DNA from: Rhizobium sp. BK650
GTDB taxonomy: Bacteria; Pseudomonadota; Alphaproteobacteria; Rhizobiales; Rhizobiaceae
NCBI RefSeq assembly: GCF_014195325.1
Contig: NZ_JACIBK010000006.1
Span: 1 to 64,000 of the forward strand
Direction: 5' to 3'
Length of the DNA stretch: 64,000 nucleotides
Shown here: in pieces, positions 25,331 to 34,700 of the stretch
How the letters are laid out: the number at the start of each line of letters is the position of its first letter
Numbering within the stretch: position 1 is the stretch's first letter
Notes under the pieces: generated by a model
Database searches by the model: none
What the model was told of the DNA's origin: nothing
Seen by the model: only the letters and a program-made list of their open reading frames with translations
Position numbers and translations under genes: made by a program

Positions 25331-25876
25331 GTGACTACTCGCCTCACATGGATCTGCCACGGCGCCACGGCAGCCAATCGCACCGCCTCGTTCCCTGCCG
25401 ATGAGCCACTGGAGGAGAAGGCGCCGAGCGAAGCTTCTCTGCCTGCGCCAGGAAAAGCAGACCGGGTCTTCGTGAGCCCCGCGCTCCGTACCCGACAGAC
25501 CGCCGAAATGCTGGGCTTCGAAGCGATCCTTGCTCCTTCTCTGAGGGATTGCGACTACGGCCGCTGGACAGGCAAGCCGCTTACCAGCCTTCACAGCGAA
25601 GAGCCTGACAATCTTGCGCTCTGGATGTCCGATCCCGAAGCAGCCCCGCATGAGGGTGAGAGCCTGCAGCAGCTTGGCAAGCGTATTGCGAGCTGGATGA
25701 ATGAAGAAATGCCTCTCGGTGGCCATATCATCGCGGTCACCCATGCAGCCGTCATCCGCGCCGCGATCCTGAATGTGCTGAAAGCACCGCCTGCCGCGTT
25801 CTGGACCATCGATGTCCAGCCGCTTGGCGTGGTACGTATGACGCATGACGGCCGCCGCTGGTCGCTGCGTTTCTGA
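25331..25876 (+). CDS. Histidine-phosphatase-family protein with CHG in place of RHG
   Basis: A 181-residue branch-2-like histidine phosphatase superfamily member (CobC/PhoE/phosphoglycerate mutase fold). The motif near the N-terminus reads WICHGATAAN; the family normally has LxRHG, so the phosphate-binding Arg is replaced by Cys while the nucleophilic His remains. Other blocks survive: VSPALRTRQTAE, CDYGRWTG and VTHAAVIRAA with the second catalytic His. It is divergent from the cobalamin-regulated cbtBA genes. A CobC-like alpha-ribazole phosphatase role is possible from context. It starts at GTG. Confidence 0.82.
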   Translation: MTTRLTWICHGATAANRTASFPADEPLEEKAPSEASLPAPGKADRVFVSPALRTRQTAEMLGFEAILAPSLRDCDYGRWTGKPLTSLHSEEPDNLALWMSDPEAAPHEGESLQQLGKRIASWMNEEMPLGGHIIAVTHAAVIRAAILNVLKAPPAAFWTIDVQPLGVVRMTHDGRRWSLRF

Positions 25877-25975
25877 ATATTCCTCGTAAATTAGATCAGC
25901 CTTACGCAAGCAAACGCAGTCATACAGATCGAACCCGGAAATCCGGGTCTACGCTCTTCCCCGAGGAGACGAAAA

Positions 25976-26095
25976 ATGACTTATGATTGGAGTGGGGAGC
26001 GCACGCGGCGCATTCGCATCGTGCGTGTCGCAACTGTTGTCGCCATTCTCATCGGCGTTATGATCAGTCTTCCGTTGCTGATCAACGTCGCCTGA
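25976..26095 (+). CDS. 39-residue single-pass membrane protein
   Basis: A very small gene that starts MTYDWSGERTRRIRIVRVA and ends in one hydrophobic segment (about 18-36). The positively charged N-terminal part indicates the N-terminus stays in the cytoplasm. GAGGAG lies 7 nt before the ATG and a 14-bp terminator follows the stop by 16 nt, so it is a complete monocistronic unit. I recall similar small proteins in rhizobial genomes but no function. Confidence 0.7.
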   Translation: MTYDWSGERTRRIRIVRVATVVAILIGVMISLPLLINVA

Positions 26096-26111
26096 ACTGT
26101 CAGAATACGTC

Positions 26112-26143
26112 AAAGGCGAGCGTGCGATGGCACGCTCGCCTTT
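26112..26143. terminator. Terminator hairpin, 14-bp perfect stem
   Basis: AAAGGCGAGCGTGC (26112-26125) pairs with 26130-26143 around GATG, followed by CTCCTC; A- and T-runs flank both arms. It lies between two converging genes and can serve both. Confidence 0.85.
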
Positions 26144-26162
26144 CTCCTCATGAAATTCCAGA

Positions 26163-26555
<393 letters not shown>

Positions 26556-26805
26556 TCAGGGCGCATTGGTTCCGCCAGGACGACCGGATGTAGTCAACTT
26601 CGGCTCCAGCCTTACATCCACGATGGAAGAACGCTCGCCGCTCTGCACTTCCATGTCCAGCCATCCCGTTGCCAGGGGCGTGCTCGCTTTCGGCGCAAGT
26701 GCTACCGGATGCGCGCCACTTTCTCCGACAATTCGCCTTCAGGTTTCAATAAACGCTTCAGACTTTCATGATATTCCCCCCCGTCGGGTGGAGATGGAGA
26801 AGCTG

Positions 26806-28377
26806 ATGCCGGAATTCTTCAAGACCAGGGCGGGTAGGCAATGCCTGACGATCTTGGCGCTTGGTACAGCGCTGTGGATTTCATGCGCCCTGCTGAATGT
26901 CGATAACTGGCTCATCACCTTCATGGAAAACTTCGGCAATTACGGCGCCGACAAGTTCGTGCTTGCCCTTGGCATCGCCGGCGCGATGAGTTTCATCTAT
27001 TCCGTCTTACGAATTGCCGATCTGCGCAAGGAGATGCAGCTTCGCGATACAGCCCAGGCGCGGGCGGACTGGATTGCCACCCACGACCACTTGACCAAGC
27101 TTCCTAACCGCTATGCCTTCGAACGCAAGATCCTGCCCAAACTTGCCGACAAGGAAGGTAACATTCCAGACGATGCCAGAAACAACGTAACTATCTTCTC
27201 CGTCGATCTCGACGGCTTCAAGAAGGTCAACGATCTCGTCGGCCACAAAGGCGGCGACATCCTGCTGATCGAGGTGGCCAAGCGCATCTGTGCACTAGGC
27301 AATGCCGATTGCGTCTACCGTTTCGGCGGCGACGAATTCATCATCATCGCCCTTGGCCTCACGGCAGCACGCGAGGAATGGTTTGCCAAAGTGCTCGTCC
27401 ATGCTGTCACCCGCCCTATCCTGATCGACGGCTTTGCCGTGGAGGTCGGCGCAAGCGTTGGCTACGACCGCTGGAACGAGGGCGAAGAGCCGCTGGAGGA
27501 TGCTGCCCATCGCGCCGACCTTGCCATGTATGAGGCGAAATCGCGCGGTCCCAATCATCAATTGGTCTTCGAACCGTCCATGCAGGATAAGGTAGCGGAG
27601 CGCGCATCGCTGGAGACCAAGCTGCGCCGCGCCATCCAGAACAAGGCCATCAAGACCTACTACCAGCCGCTGATGGATCTCAGGAGCGGCAGGCTTTGCG
27701 GCTTCGAGGCGCTGGCTCGCTGGACGGACGAAGACGGCATGAATATTCCACCGCCGGTTTTCATCAGCATCGCAGAAGAAACCGGCATGATTACCGAACT
27801 GTTCGAAAACCTTCTGACCGAGGCTTGCAGCGATGCGCTCGCCTGGCCTGATCACGTCAGGCTTTCCTTCAACGTGTCGCCTGTGCAGATGGAAGACAAA
27901 CTGCTTGCCTCCCGCATTTTCAAGGTGCTTGCGGCAAGTCGCCTGCCCGCCCGACGGCTGGAAGTGGAAATCACCGAAAACGCACTGGTCCAGGATCCGG
28001 CGATTGCTGCTCATATTCTCGATGAGCTTCATGAGGCGGGCGTGCAGATCGCGCTCGATGATTTCGGCACGGGCTATTCGAGCCTTGCACAGCTCGCCCG
28101 CTACCGTTTCGACAAGATAAAAATCGACAAGAGCTTTATCGCCACCTGCAGGGAAGACGAGAAGCAGGAAAAGATCGTCCGCGCCATGCTTGCGCTCGGA
28201 AGAAGTCTTAACATCAAGACGACTGCGGAAGGTGTCGAGGAGCATACCCAACTCGCCTATCTGCTGCAGCTTGGCTGCGACATCGGCCAGGGCTATCTCT
28301 TCGGCAAGGCGATGCCCGCCGCAGAGGCGGACATCTTTATCGAAAATCATAATGCCATTCTGGCATCCACGGCCTGA
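26806..28377 (+). CDS. Membrane-anchored GGDEF-EAL cyclic-di-GMP protein
   Basis: About 523 residues. Two N-terminal membrane segments (about 15-35 and 48-68), then a GGDEF domain (about 95-255; the RFGGDEF motif is intact) and an EAL domain (about 270-515; GFEALARW, DDFGTGYSSL and KIDKSFI intact). It should sit in the inner membrane and make or degrade cyclic-di-GMP; both sites look catalytically competent. ATG 26806 has GGAG 6 nt upstream and is preferred to ATG 26794 and to an implausible further upstream extension. Confidence 0.9.
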   Translation: MPEFFKTRAGRQCLTILALGTALWISCALLNVDNWLITFMENFGNYGADKFVLALGIAGAMSFIYSVLRIADLRKEMQLRDTAQARADWIATHDHLTKLPNRYAFERKILPKLADKEGNIPDDARNNVTIFSVDLDGFKKVNDLVGHKGGDILLIEVAKRICALGNADCVYRFGGDEFIIIALGLTAAREEWFAKVLVHAVTRPILIDGFAVEVGASVGYDRWNEGEEPLEDAAHRADLAMYEAKSRGPNHQLVFEPSMQDKVAERASLETKLRRAIQNKAIKTYYQPLMDLRSGRLCGFEALARWTDEDGMNIPPPVFISIAEETGMITELFENLLTEACSDALAWPDHVRLSFNVSPVQMEDKLLASRIFKVLAASRLPARRLEVEITENALVQDPAIAAHILDELHEAGVQIALDDFGTGYSSLAQLARYRFDKIKIDKSFIATCREDEKQEKIVRAMLALGRSLNIKTTAEGVEEHTQLAYLLQLGCDIGQGYLFGKAMPAAEADIFIENHNAILASTA

Positions 28378-28478
28378 ACTGAGCAATTCCAGCAAAAGTG
28401 CGAAGCGCTTACGTCCGGAATTACGGGAAACAAAGAATAGGTATTTCCATATTTCAAAGAAAAGCGGAAATGCCTTTA
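28378..28478. repeat. Rhizobial intergenic repeat of a second type
   Basis: GAGCAATTCCAGCAAAAGTG, then CGAAGCG, GTCCGGAATTACG and AAACAAAGAATAG match, from memory, a very common rhizobial intergenic element built on an imperfect palindrome. It lies between the convergent GGDEF-EAL and Pit genes. Confidence 0.5.
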
Positions 28479-28479
28479 A

Positions 28480-30075
28480 CTAAAAGACCTGGCGCAGGAT
28501 CACGAACAACAGGAAGGCGATCGCGATCGAGGCCGGCAGCGTCAGCACCCAGGCCGTGAGCATGTTGCGCACGGTGGACCATTGCAGGCCCGAGCCGTTT
28601 GCTGACATCGTACCAGCCACACCGGACGACAGCACATGCGTGGTCGAAACCGGCAGGCCGAGATGGTCGGCCGAGGCGATCGTCAGCATGGCGACGACTT
28701 CAGCGGCCGCACCCTGCCCATAGGTCAGATGCGTCTTGCCGATCTTCTCGCCCACGGTAACGACGATGCGCTTCCAGCCGACCATCGTGCCAAGACCGAG
28801 TGCCAGTGCCACCGCGACCTTCACCCATAACGGAATGAACTTCGTCGCATTATCAACCGCTGCATGATAGCCGGTAACGGCATTGAGGTCATTGGCATCC
28901 ATGGGCAGCAGCTTCCGCTTGTCGATGAGCTTGAGGGCTTCGCCGATCAGATAGATGTCGTTACGGATGTTACCAACGAGATTGGTGGGAACGGCTTCCA
29001 GCGTTGGGAAGCCCGCCACTTCGGCGCTCGTCTGGTGGATATACTGCTGTAGCGCCGGCGTCGTCGCATCCGTCCAGATCTTGTTCTTGACGGCGTTGCC
29101 GACTTCCGCCTTGTAGTCGGTGACCGTCACGCCCTGCTTCACATATTTGCCGAGTGCAGTTTCCACCTGCGCCGAAGCCGACTTATAGGCTTCGAGGTAG
29201 TTGACGTCGGGCGTACGGTTCAGCGCGAAGGCGGTCGGCACGAGGCCGATCAGGATGAGCATGATGAGACCCATGCCCTTCTGCCCATCATTCGAACCAT
29301 GGGCAAAGCTGACGCCCGTGCAGGTGAAAATCAGAATGGCGCGGATCCACCACGGCGGAGGCTGGTTGCCCCTCGGCTCCTGATAGAGTTCCGGTTTACG
29401 CACGAGGAACTTCAGGACCACGAGCAGGACGGCGGAAAGGCCGAAACCGATGACTGGCGAAATCAGCAGCGAAAGGCCGATATTGGCCGCCTGCGACCAG
29501 TCCACGCCACTGGTGGCAGAACCTGCCGGCGCCAGGAACTGATTGGCAAGGCCGACGCCGATGATCGAGCCGACGAGCGTGTGGGAACTGGAGGACGGCA
29601 AGCCAAGATACCAGGTGCCCAGGTTCCAAATGATCGCCGCGATCAACAGAGCGAAAACCATGGCGAGGCCTGAACCGGAACCGACCTGAAGGATCAACTC
29701 GACCGGCAGCAAGGCCAGAATGCCGAAGGCAACGGCGCCGGTAGACGTTAGAACCCCGAGAAAGTTGAAGAAACCCGACCAGATGACGGCAAATTCCGCC
29801 GGCATGGAGCGCGTATAGATGACGGTTGCCACCGCGTTGGCTGTATCGTGGAAACCGTTGACGAACTCGAAGCCGAGCGCAATCAGCAGCGCAAGGCCGA
29901 GCAATATCCAGGGAACGGCAACTGCGGCAGTCAGATCACGGGCGAGGGCATAGGCAACATATCCGAGGCCGCAGACCACGACGAGCCCGAAAACCGGCAA
30001 AAACCACTTGCCGGTGGAGTTCGAGTGATGCAGCGGATGGGAAACGTCGCCTTGGCTTGGGGCAATGTCAGCCAT
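28480..30075 (-). CDS. pit: Inorganic phosphate transporter, PiT family
   Basis: A 531-residue PiT (PHO4) transporter, about ten membrane segments. The duplicated PiT signature is present as GFEFVNGFHDTANAVAT near the N-terminus and GVSFAHGSNDGQKGMG in the middle, with LPVSTTHVLSSG near the C-terminus. The central region (about 285-400) is a longer hydrophilic loop. It takes up phosphate (probably as metal-phosphate) with protons at low affinity. AAGGA lies 8 nt before ATG 30075; the upstream in-frame ATG is less likely. No phoU-like gene is adjacent. Confidence 0.92.
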   Translation of the reverse strand: MADIAPSQGDVSHPLHHSNSTGKWFLPVFGLVVVCGLGYVAYALARDLTAAVAVPWILLGLALLIALGFEFVNGFHDTANAVATVIYTRSMPAEFAVIWSGFFNFLGVLTSTGAVAFGILALLPVELILQVGSGSGLAMVFALLIAAIIWNLGTWYLGLPSSSSHTLVGSIIGVGLANQFLAPAGSATSGVDWSQAANIGLSLLISPVIGFGLSAVLLVVLKFLVRKPELYQEPRGNQPPPWWIRAILIFTCTGVSFAHGSNDGQKGMGLIMLILIGLVPTAFALNRTPDVNYLEAYKSASAQVETALGKYVKQGVTVTDYKAEVGNAVKNKIWTDATTPALQQYIHQTSAEVAGFPTLEAVPTNLVGNIRNDIYLIGEALKLIDKRKLLPMDANDLNAVTGYHAAVDNATKFIPLWVKVAVALALGLGTMVGWKRIVVTVGEKIGKTHLTYGQGAAAEVVAMLTIASADHLGLPVSTTHVLSSGVAGTMSANGSGLQWSTVRNMLTAWVLTLPASIAIAFLLFVILRQVF

Positions 30076-30291
30076 GGCATAGTTCCTTGTTCCGTTTGCA
30101 AATTGCCGTTTGTTAATAAATTCCGAGCGTGAAGCTCTCATGACGCCGCTCCCGCGTAGTACCTCACGGCGCGTCTTTTGGTGACTGAACTAGCAACTAA
30201 AAATTGCCGCCTGATACGCACAAGACTTCCCACCCGGCGCGATGACGCTAAGTTCGTATATCGTCACGCTTGCCGGGGAGCATCAAGCAAC

Positions 30292-31470
30292 ATGCCGTCG
30301 ACCGATCTTCTCCTGACCTTCAATGCCGGTTCCTCTACGGTGAAGATCGGCATCTTTGTCATTGAGGATGGCCAAGTGCGGCGCATCGGCAAAGGCATGA
30401 TCGACTTCCGTTCCGAACCCCTGGCTTTCAAACTGACGGAGGGCCCAAAAACTTTCGATACCCCGCTGAAAGCCAAACTTACCGATGATCTGCACGCCGT
30501 TATCGATGAGACGTTCGAACTGCTGTCTGAGCATTTCGATATCGGCGCCGTGCGCGCTGCTGGCCACCGCGTCGTTCACGGCGGCGACCGCTTCACCGAA
30601 GCGACGGCGCTCGATGATGCTACGATAGAAGCGATTGACGCGCTTACGCCCTTGGCACCCCTTCACCAACCACAGGCGCTTCGCTTCATCCGCGCGGTGA
30701 AGCAGTTGAGACCACATCTTGCCCAGACAGCCTCATTCGATACCGCCTTTCATGCCACGCAAGTCGACCTCGTCCGCCGCTTCGCCATCCCTCGCGCTCT
30801 CCACGACGAGGGCATCAAGCGCTACGGCTTTCACGGCCTCTCCTACAAATTCATCGCCGGCGAAGTTCGCCGCAGGCTGTCTAACAAACAGAAGATCGTC
30901 GCCGCTCATCTCGGCAGCGGCGCCAGCCTCTGCGCTCTGGAAAACGGCGTCAGCCGCGATTGCAGCATGGGTTTTTCCACGCTCGACGGCATACCCATGG
31001 CCACCCGGCCTGGCTGGCTCGACCCTGGTGTGATCATGCATCTGCTGAAGCAAAAGAAGCAATCCGTTGATCAGGTGGAGGACCTGCTCTATCATCGCTC
31101 CGGCCTGCTCGGTGTTTCCGGCATCAATGCCGATACCCGCAATCTGCTCGAGAACGACCACCCGGAAGCCCGCGAAGCGCTTGATCTCTTCGCGCTGCGC
31201 ATTGCAGGCGAGATTGGCCGCATGTCGGTGACGCTCGGCGGGCTCGATGCCATCGTCTTTACGGCCGGCATCGGCGAACATCAGCCAAAGATTCGCGCAT
31301 TCGTCCTCCGGCACTTGAACTGGCTCGGCCTTGCGGTCGACGAAAACGCGAATGCTGCCAACGGCTTCGCAATCACGACACCTGCAAGCCGCATAGCGGC
31401 GCATGTCATTGCCACAGACGAGGAACAGGTCATTGCGCAGGAGGCGCTCCCTATTCTTCGCTCCTGGTGA
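30292..31470 (+). CDS. ackA: Acetate kinase
   Basis: A 392-residue acetate/propionate kinase (ASKHA fold), interconverting acetyl-phosphate and acetate with ADP/ATP. Blocks LTFNAGSSTVKIGIF at the start, AAGHRVVHGGDRF, RYGFHGLSYKFI, AHLGSGASLCALENG, and VFTAGIGEHQPKIR are standard. It stands alone; in rhizobia ackA is often next to pta or phosphoketolase genes, neither of which is here. The ribosome binding site GGGGAG is 11 nt from ATG 30292. Divergent from pit. Confidence 0.94.
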   Translation: MPSTDLLLTFNAGSSTVKIGIFVIEDGQVRRIGKGMIDFRSEPLAFKLTEGPKTFDTPLKAKLTDDLHAVIDETFELLSEHFDIGAVRAAGHRVVHGGDRFTEATALDDATIEAIDALTPLAPLHQPQALRFIRAVKQLRPHLAQTASFDTAFHATQVDLVRRFAIPRALHDEGIKRYGFHGLSYKFIAGEVRRRLSNKQKIVAAHLGSGASLCALENGVSRDCSMGFSTLDGIPMATRPGWLDPGVIMHLLKQKKQSVDQVEDLLYHRSGLLGVSGINADTRNLLENDHPEAREALDLFALRIAGEIGRMSVTLGGLDAIVFTAGIGEHQPKIRAFVLRHLNWLGLAVDENANAANGFAITTPASRIAAHVIATDEEQVIAQEALPILRSW

Positions 31471-31855
31471 AGCAGATCAGATCCCCGGTGGCGCCATTAA
31501 CTAGAATTGACGTTGAACAAGTTTAAAACGGCAAAATCCGTGAAAAGCATGCCTCGATTCCAAAAAATTCTCTTCGAGGCCGAACTTACTCTCATCCACC
31601 GTTACTGGCGCGATTCGGGGTCTGAAGGAAAAAACGCCTGAAGTTCTGGGGAGCCTCAGAGCCAAGCTTGTCGAGCATCACGCCTAGGTCCGCCAATAAG
31701 GCGAGGATATGACCGAGTGCGCAACTGGAAATTGCCGGCGGCTTGAGATGCCTGACACAAAAGAGCCGCACGAAAACCGTGCGACATTTCCCAGCCGTGA
31801 ACGGAACAGTTCCAACAGTGGTTTGCGTCTTGAATCGCGTTGCCGGAATAGCGGA
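31471..31855. other. Non-coding stretch after ackA
   Basis: No convincing gene on either strand. A 6-bp stem (CGCACG 31767-31772 with CGTGCG 31778-31783), followed leftward by TCTTTTGTG, could terminate the minus-strand gene at 31856. Confidence 0.4.
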
Positions 31856-32248
31856 TCATCGGCCGTTCTGCGTACCGCTCGGCGTGGTTACGCCCGTGGG
31901 CCCACCGCCGTTACCGTCAGGTGTCGGATCGCGGTCAGTCGCTTCGGGTGGCTTGATGGAGCCAGTCGCCGGATTGTTGTCGAACGTGCCCGGGCCTGAA
32001 GGCTGCGTATTGATTGCGTCGGGCTTTGTCGAGGCGGTCGAAGCCGGATCGGTTGTCGCGCTCGGCCAGATCGCGAAGCTCGCCGCGGCAATCAGGATAA
32101 CCAAAATGCCGGCTGCGAGTACACCCCAGAGCGAGATGCTGCGCCGCTCATCGGCCAGCACCTTTTCCTCATCAGAGGATGGGTGTCCGAGTGGCATGCC
32201 GCTGGCCTCGTCCACGATGGGGTTCTTGTCGTCACCATATTGGGTCAT
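31856..32248 (-). CDS. Small single-pass membrane protein with disordered tail
   Basis: A 130-residue hypothetical protein. A charged cytosolic N-terminus (about 1-38, containing GHPSSDEEKVLADERRSIS) leads to one membrane segment (about 39-60) and a Pro/Thr/Gly-rich, probably disordered outer part ending in GVTTPSGTQNGR. GGAGGA lies 7 nt before ATG 32248. It is divergent from the LysR gene with 156 bp between. Similar architectures occur in rhizobia without assigned function. Confidence 0.72.
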   Translation of the reverse strand: MTQYGDDKNPIVDEASGMPLGHPSSDEEKVLADERRSISLWGVLAAGILVILIAAASFAIWPSATTDPASTASTKPDAINTQPSGPGTFDNNPATGSIKPPEATDRDPTPDGNGGGPTGVTTPSGTQNGR

Positions 32249-32404
32249 CGCTTGATCCTCCAATCTGTGCAAAAGAAACAAAATCGGCGGAAGGTTGTTC
32301 CATCGGTCGCGTTTGCAGGGTTTCGCCGGCGATATGCAACAGGGCATTCTTGATCCTGTTGCATTTCTTCCACATTATCCATGACGCAGAATCGGGAGTG
32401 ATTC

Positions 32405-33307
32405 ATGGCATTCGACGGCCGCCTGCTTTCCGGCGTCAGCACGCTTGCCGCGGTGGTCGAAAGCGGCAGCTTCGTCAAAGCGGCCGACGCGCTCGGCCTT
32501 TCCGCCTCCGGCGTCAGCCGCGCCATATCAAGGCTGGAAGCGCGTGTCGGTGTACGCCTGCTCGACCGCACCACCCGCTCGGTACGGCTGACGGACGAGG
32601 GCGCTCGTTTCTACGCGCAGGTTGCTCCCCATCTTGATGGTATCGAGGAAGCCGCAACGCTCGCATCAGGTGCATCGCTGACCGTGCGCGGCCGCTTGCG
32701 AGTCGATGTCGATCCGATCTTTTCGCGAATGGTTCTCGCTCCGCATCTGAAAGAGTTCATCGCCCACTACCCGGAGCTGGAACTCGAGTTGATAACCCGC
32801 GACCTGATGGGTGACCTCGTGGCCGACGGCATCGATATAGCCATCCGCTTTGGCCAGCAGCCGAGTTCCTCGCGCATCGCTCGCAAGCTGATGGAAACGC
32901 GCGTTCTTACCGTGGCAACACCTGCCTATCTCGCCGCGCACGGCGCGCCGAAGACACCTGCCGATATCACTGGCCATTCGTGCATTCAGTTCCGTGATCC
33001 GCTGACAGGCCGCACTTTTGAATGGGAACTGCACAGGGGCAAGGAGATCGTGCCGCTCGACGCCCATGGCCCGCTTCTGATGAGCGACCCCGGCACTATG
33101 CTCGATGCCTGCCTTGCTGGTGCCGGCATTGCTCAAGTGCTTGCTCTTAGCGTCAAGGACCTGCTTGCCGAAGGACGACTTGTCGAGCTTTATCCGGACT
33201 GGCCGGGCGAGACCTTCCCGCTCTATGCTGTCCATCCCTCTCGGCATCACGTGCCGGCCAAGGTCAATGCCTTCATCGGATTCTGTCTAGAACTAATCAG
33301 CGATTAG
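32405..33307 (+). CDS. LysR-family transcriptional regulator
   Basis: A 300-residue LysR regulator. The HTH spans about 15-60 (AAVVESGSFVKAADALGLSA, then SGVSRAISRLEARVGVRLLDR) and the LysR substrate domain about 90-295. It belongs to the CrgA/AaeR-like group. The target is unknown: the adjacent divergent gene encodes the small membrane protein at 31856, the classic arrangement for a LysR target, but no shared operator was found. Confidence 0.9.
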   Translation: MAFDGRLLSGVSTLAAVVESGSFVKAADALGLSASGVSRAISRLEARVGVRLLDRTTRSVRLTDEGARFYAQVAPHLDGIEEAATLASGASLTVRGRLRVDVDPIFSRMVLAPHLKEFIAHYPELELELITRDLMGDLVADGIDIAIRFGQQPSSSRIARKLMETRVLTVATPAYLAAHGAPKTPADITGHSCIQFRDPLTGRTFEWELHRGKEIVPLDAHGPLLMSDPGTMLDACLAGAGIAQVLALSVKDLLAEGRLVELYPDWPGETFPLYAVHPSRHHVPAKVNAFIGFCLELISD

Positions 33308-33411
33308 ATGACGATTTCCGAAAGTTGGTGACAACTGTCATCCCCATGTTCCGCACCTGACTGAACGTGGGTTATGGAATTCCACAACCGGAAACACCGC
33401 CGAGGAAGACC

Positions 33412-33600
33412 ATGAAGCGTTTCGCCGCCAGCCTCACTGCCTCCCGTCTGGAGGAAATGCTTGCCTTCTATATGGTACCGAACGCGGGCAGCCGTGACGA
33501 AGCCGACGACAGCCGCGGTGAAGGCGGAGCAGTGTCCGCCAAGACGGCAGATCGCACCCCAGAACGCACGACGCCCCACAAGGTGCTGGCGGAAAACTGA
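33412..33600 (+). CDS. Small hypothetical protein (62 aa)
   Basis: Starts MKRFAASLTASRLEEMLAFY and continues into a charged, probably disordered half rich in D, E, R and T. GAGGAAG lies 3 nt before the ATG. No membrane segment. It ends 5 nt before the stop of the convergent UspA gene. Function unknown. Confidence 0.6.
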   Translation: MKRFAASLTASRLEEMLAFYMVPNAGSRDEADDSRGEGGAVSAKTADRTPERTTPHKVLAEN

Positions 33601-33604
33601 TCCT

Positions 33605-34042
33605 TTACTTGACGACTAGGACTGGAATGCTCGCCTCGGAAAGTACTTCCGATGTCTGGCTGCCGAGCATCAGCCGCGAGATTCCGCGGCGGCCGTGCGA
33701 GGAAATAACGATCAGGCCGCAACCCCGCTCCGCCGCCGTTTCCAAAATGGCCGCTGCCGGCGAAACATGCACCTTGCTGACGAAGTCGGCGACGACACCG
33801 GCAGCCTTTGCCTTTTCTCCGATGATCTGCCCAAGATCCTCGATCTCTTTTCGCCGCCCCTCGTTATAGCTGTCCATCGCCTCCGCCTGTACGATCCCCT
33901 GAAGCGCAAAACTCGTCAGTGGCACGATGACGCTGACGACGGTCACAGGAAGGTTGAGCGCCTTGGCAAGCGCCAGACCATGATCGATACCCCGAGCAGC
34001 TAGTTCCGAACCATCGGTAGGTAGCAATATGCGATTGTACAT
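33605..34042 (-). CDS. Universal stress protein, UspA family
   Basis: A 145-residue single-domain UspA protein. The N-terminal MYNRILLPTDGSELA strand and the ATP-binding pattern near the C-terminus (SSHGRRGISRLMLGSQTSEV; G-x2-G-x9-G-S/T) are intact, so it is of the ATP-binding type. Small cytosolic stress proteins of this kind usually dimerise. It is monocistronic, convergent with the 62-residue gene. Confidence 0.92.
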   Translation of the reverse strand: MYNRILLPTDGSELAARGIDHGLALAKALNLPVTVVSVIVPLTSFALQGIVQAEAMDSYNEGRRKEIEDLGQIIGEKAKAAGVVADFVSKVHVSPAAAILETAAERGCGLIVISSHGRRGISRLMLGSQTSEVLSEASIPVLVVK

Positions 34043-34148
34043 GGGAGACCCGTTCTGCCGGCTGAATTTAAGTAGGGAGGGAGTTCAGCAGTAATCGTAA
34101 TCCCGCGCTTTGACCCAGGTCAACATCAGGCGAAATCGGGGGCCCTTC

Positions 34149-34400
34149 TCAGTTCCAGAGGAAATCTTCGCTTTCAATCCGGCTGGCGAGCTTGAGCGTG
34201 CCGTCAGGCTGAACAACGTAACGTTCGAACTGCCGACGTCCAAATTCACCGAGAAAAGTGTGCTTCACCACGGTGCCGGGCCTATAGGGCGAGTGGATAA
34301 CCTTGCCGCCGTAGGTCAGACTGCCGGGGATCGGCTGATCTACCGTCGTCGTACTGCAACCGGCGGCCAAAACAAGCATTGCGACAACAGCATATTTCAT
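34149..34400 (-). CDS. Small putative lipoprotein
   Basis: An 83-residue protein with a lipoprotein signal peptide: MKYAVVAMLVLAAGC, Cys 15 in the lipobox LAAGC. The mature part (STTTVDQPIPGSLTYGGKV then YRPGTVVKHTF) has no recognised domain. Probably anchored in the outer or inner membrane on the periplasmic side. Divergent to nothing obvious; the tRNA gene lies 90 bp upstream on the same strand. Confidence 0.7.
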   Translation of the reverse strand: MKYAVVAMLVLAAGCSTTTVDQPIPGSLTYGGKVIHSPYRPGTVVKHTFLGEFGRRQFERYVVQPDGTLKLASRIESEDFLWN

Positions 34401-34489
34401 CGTGGATCCCCGAATGACGACGCGCCTTCAGGCAAAATTATACCGCCTGCGCGATGAACGCGCACTGATTGTTTTTCTTTCGGGAACAG

Positions 34490-34566
34490 TGGTAGCGGAG
34501 GAGGGATTTGAACCCCCGACACAAGGATTATGATTCCTCTGCTCTGACCTACTGAGCTACTCCGCC
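34490..34566 (-). tRNA. tRNA-Met (CAT)
   Basis: 77 nt including an encoded CCA. Reading leftward: acceptor GGCGGAG, D-arm TAGCTCAGTAGGTCAGAGC, anticodon stem GAGGA/TCCTT around ATCATAA (anticodon CAT), T-arm GGGGGTTCAAATCCCT-like and acceptor CTCCGCT with discriminator A. The first acceptor pair is G-U, as in many elongator tRNA-Met genes and unlike initiators, which have a mismatch here. An Ile2 tRNA (CAT with lysidine) is the less likely alternative. Confidence 0.93.
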
Positions 34567-34700
34567 ACTGGTCAAACGATACCGTTCGCGAAGCGCTGCC
34601 GGTTCGTGGGATGTGCGGCTTATAAGGTGCGCTTCCGCTTTGTGTCAAGCACATGATGGAGAAAAACGATGGGCTTTTTACTCCACCGTTTTTCGTCGTT

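Noticed and set aside
34490..34566. tRNA-Met as an attachment site for an integrated element
   Set aside because: Both sides carry ordinary chromosomal genes and no partial tRNA repeat was noticed downstream.
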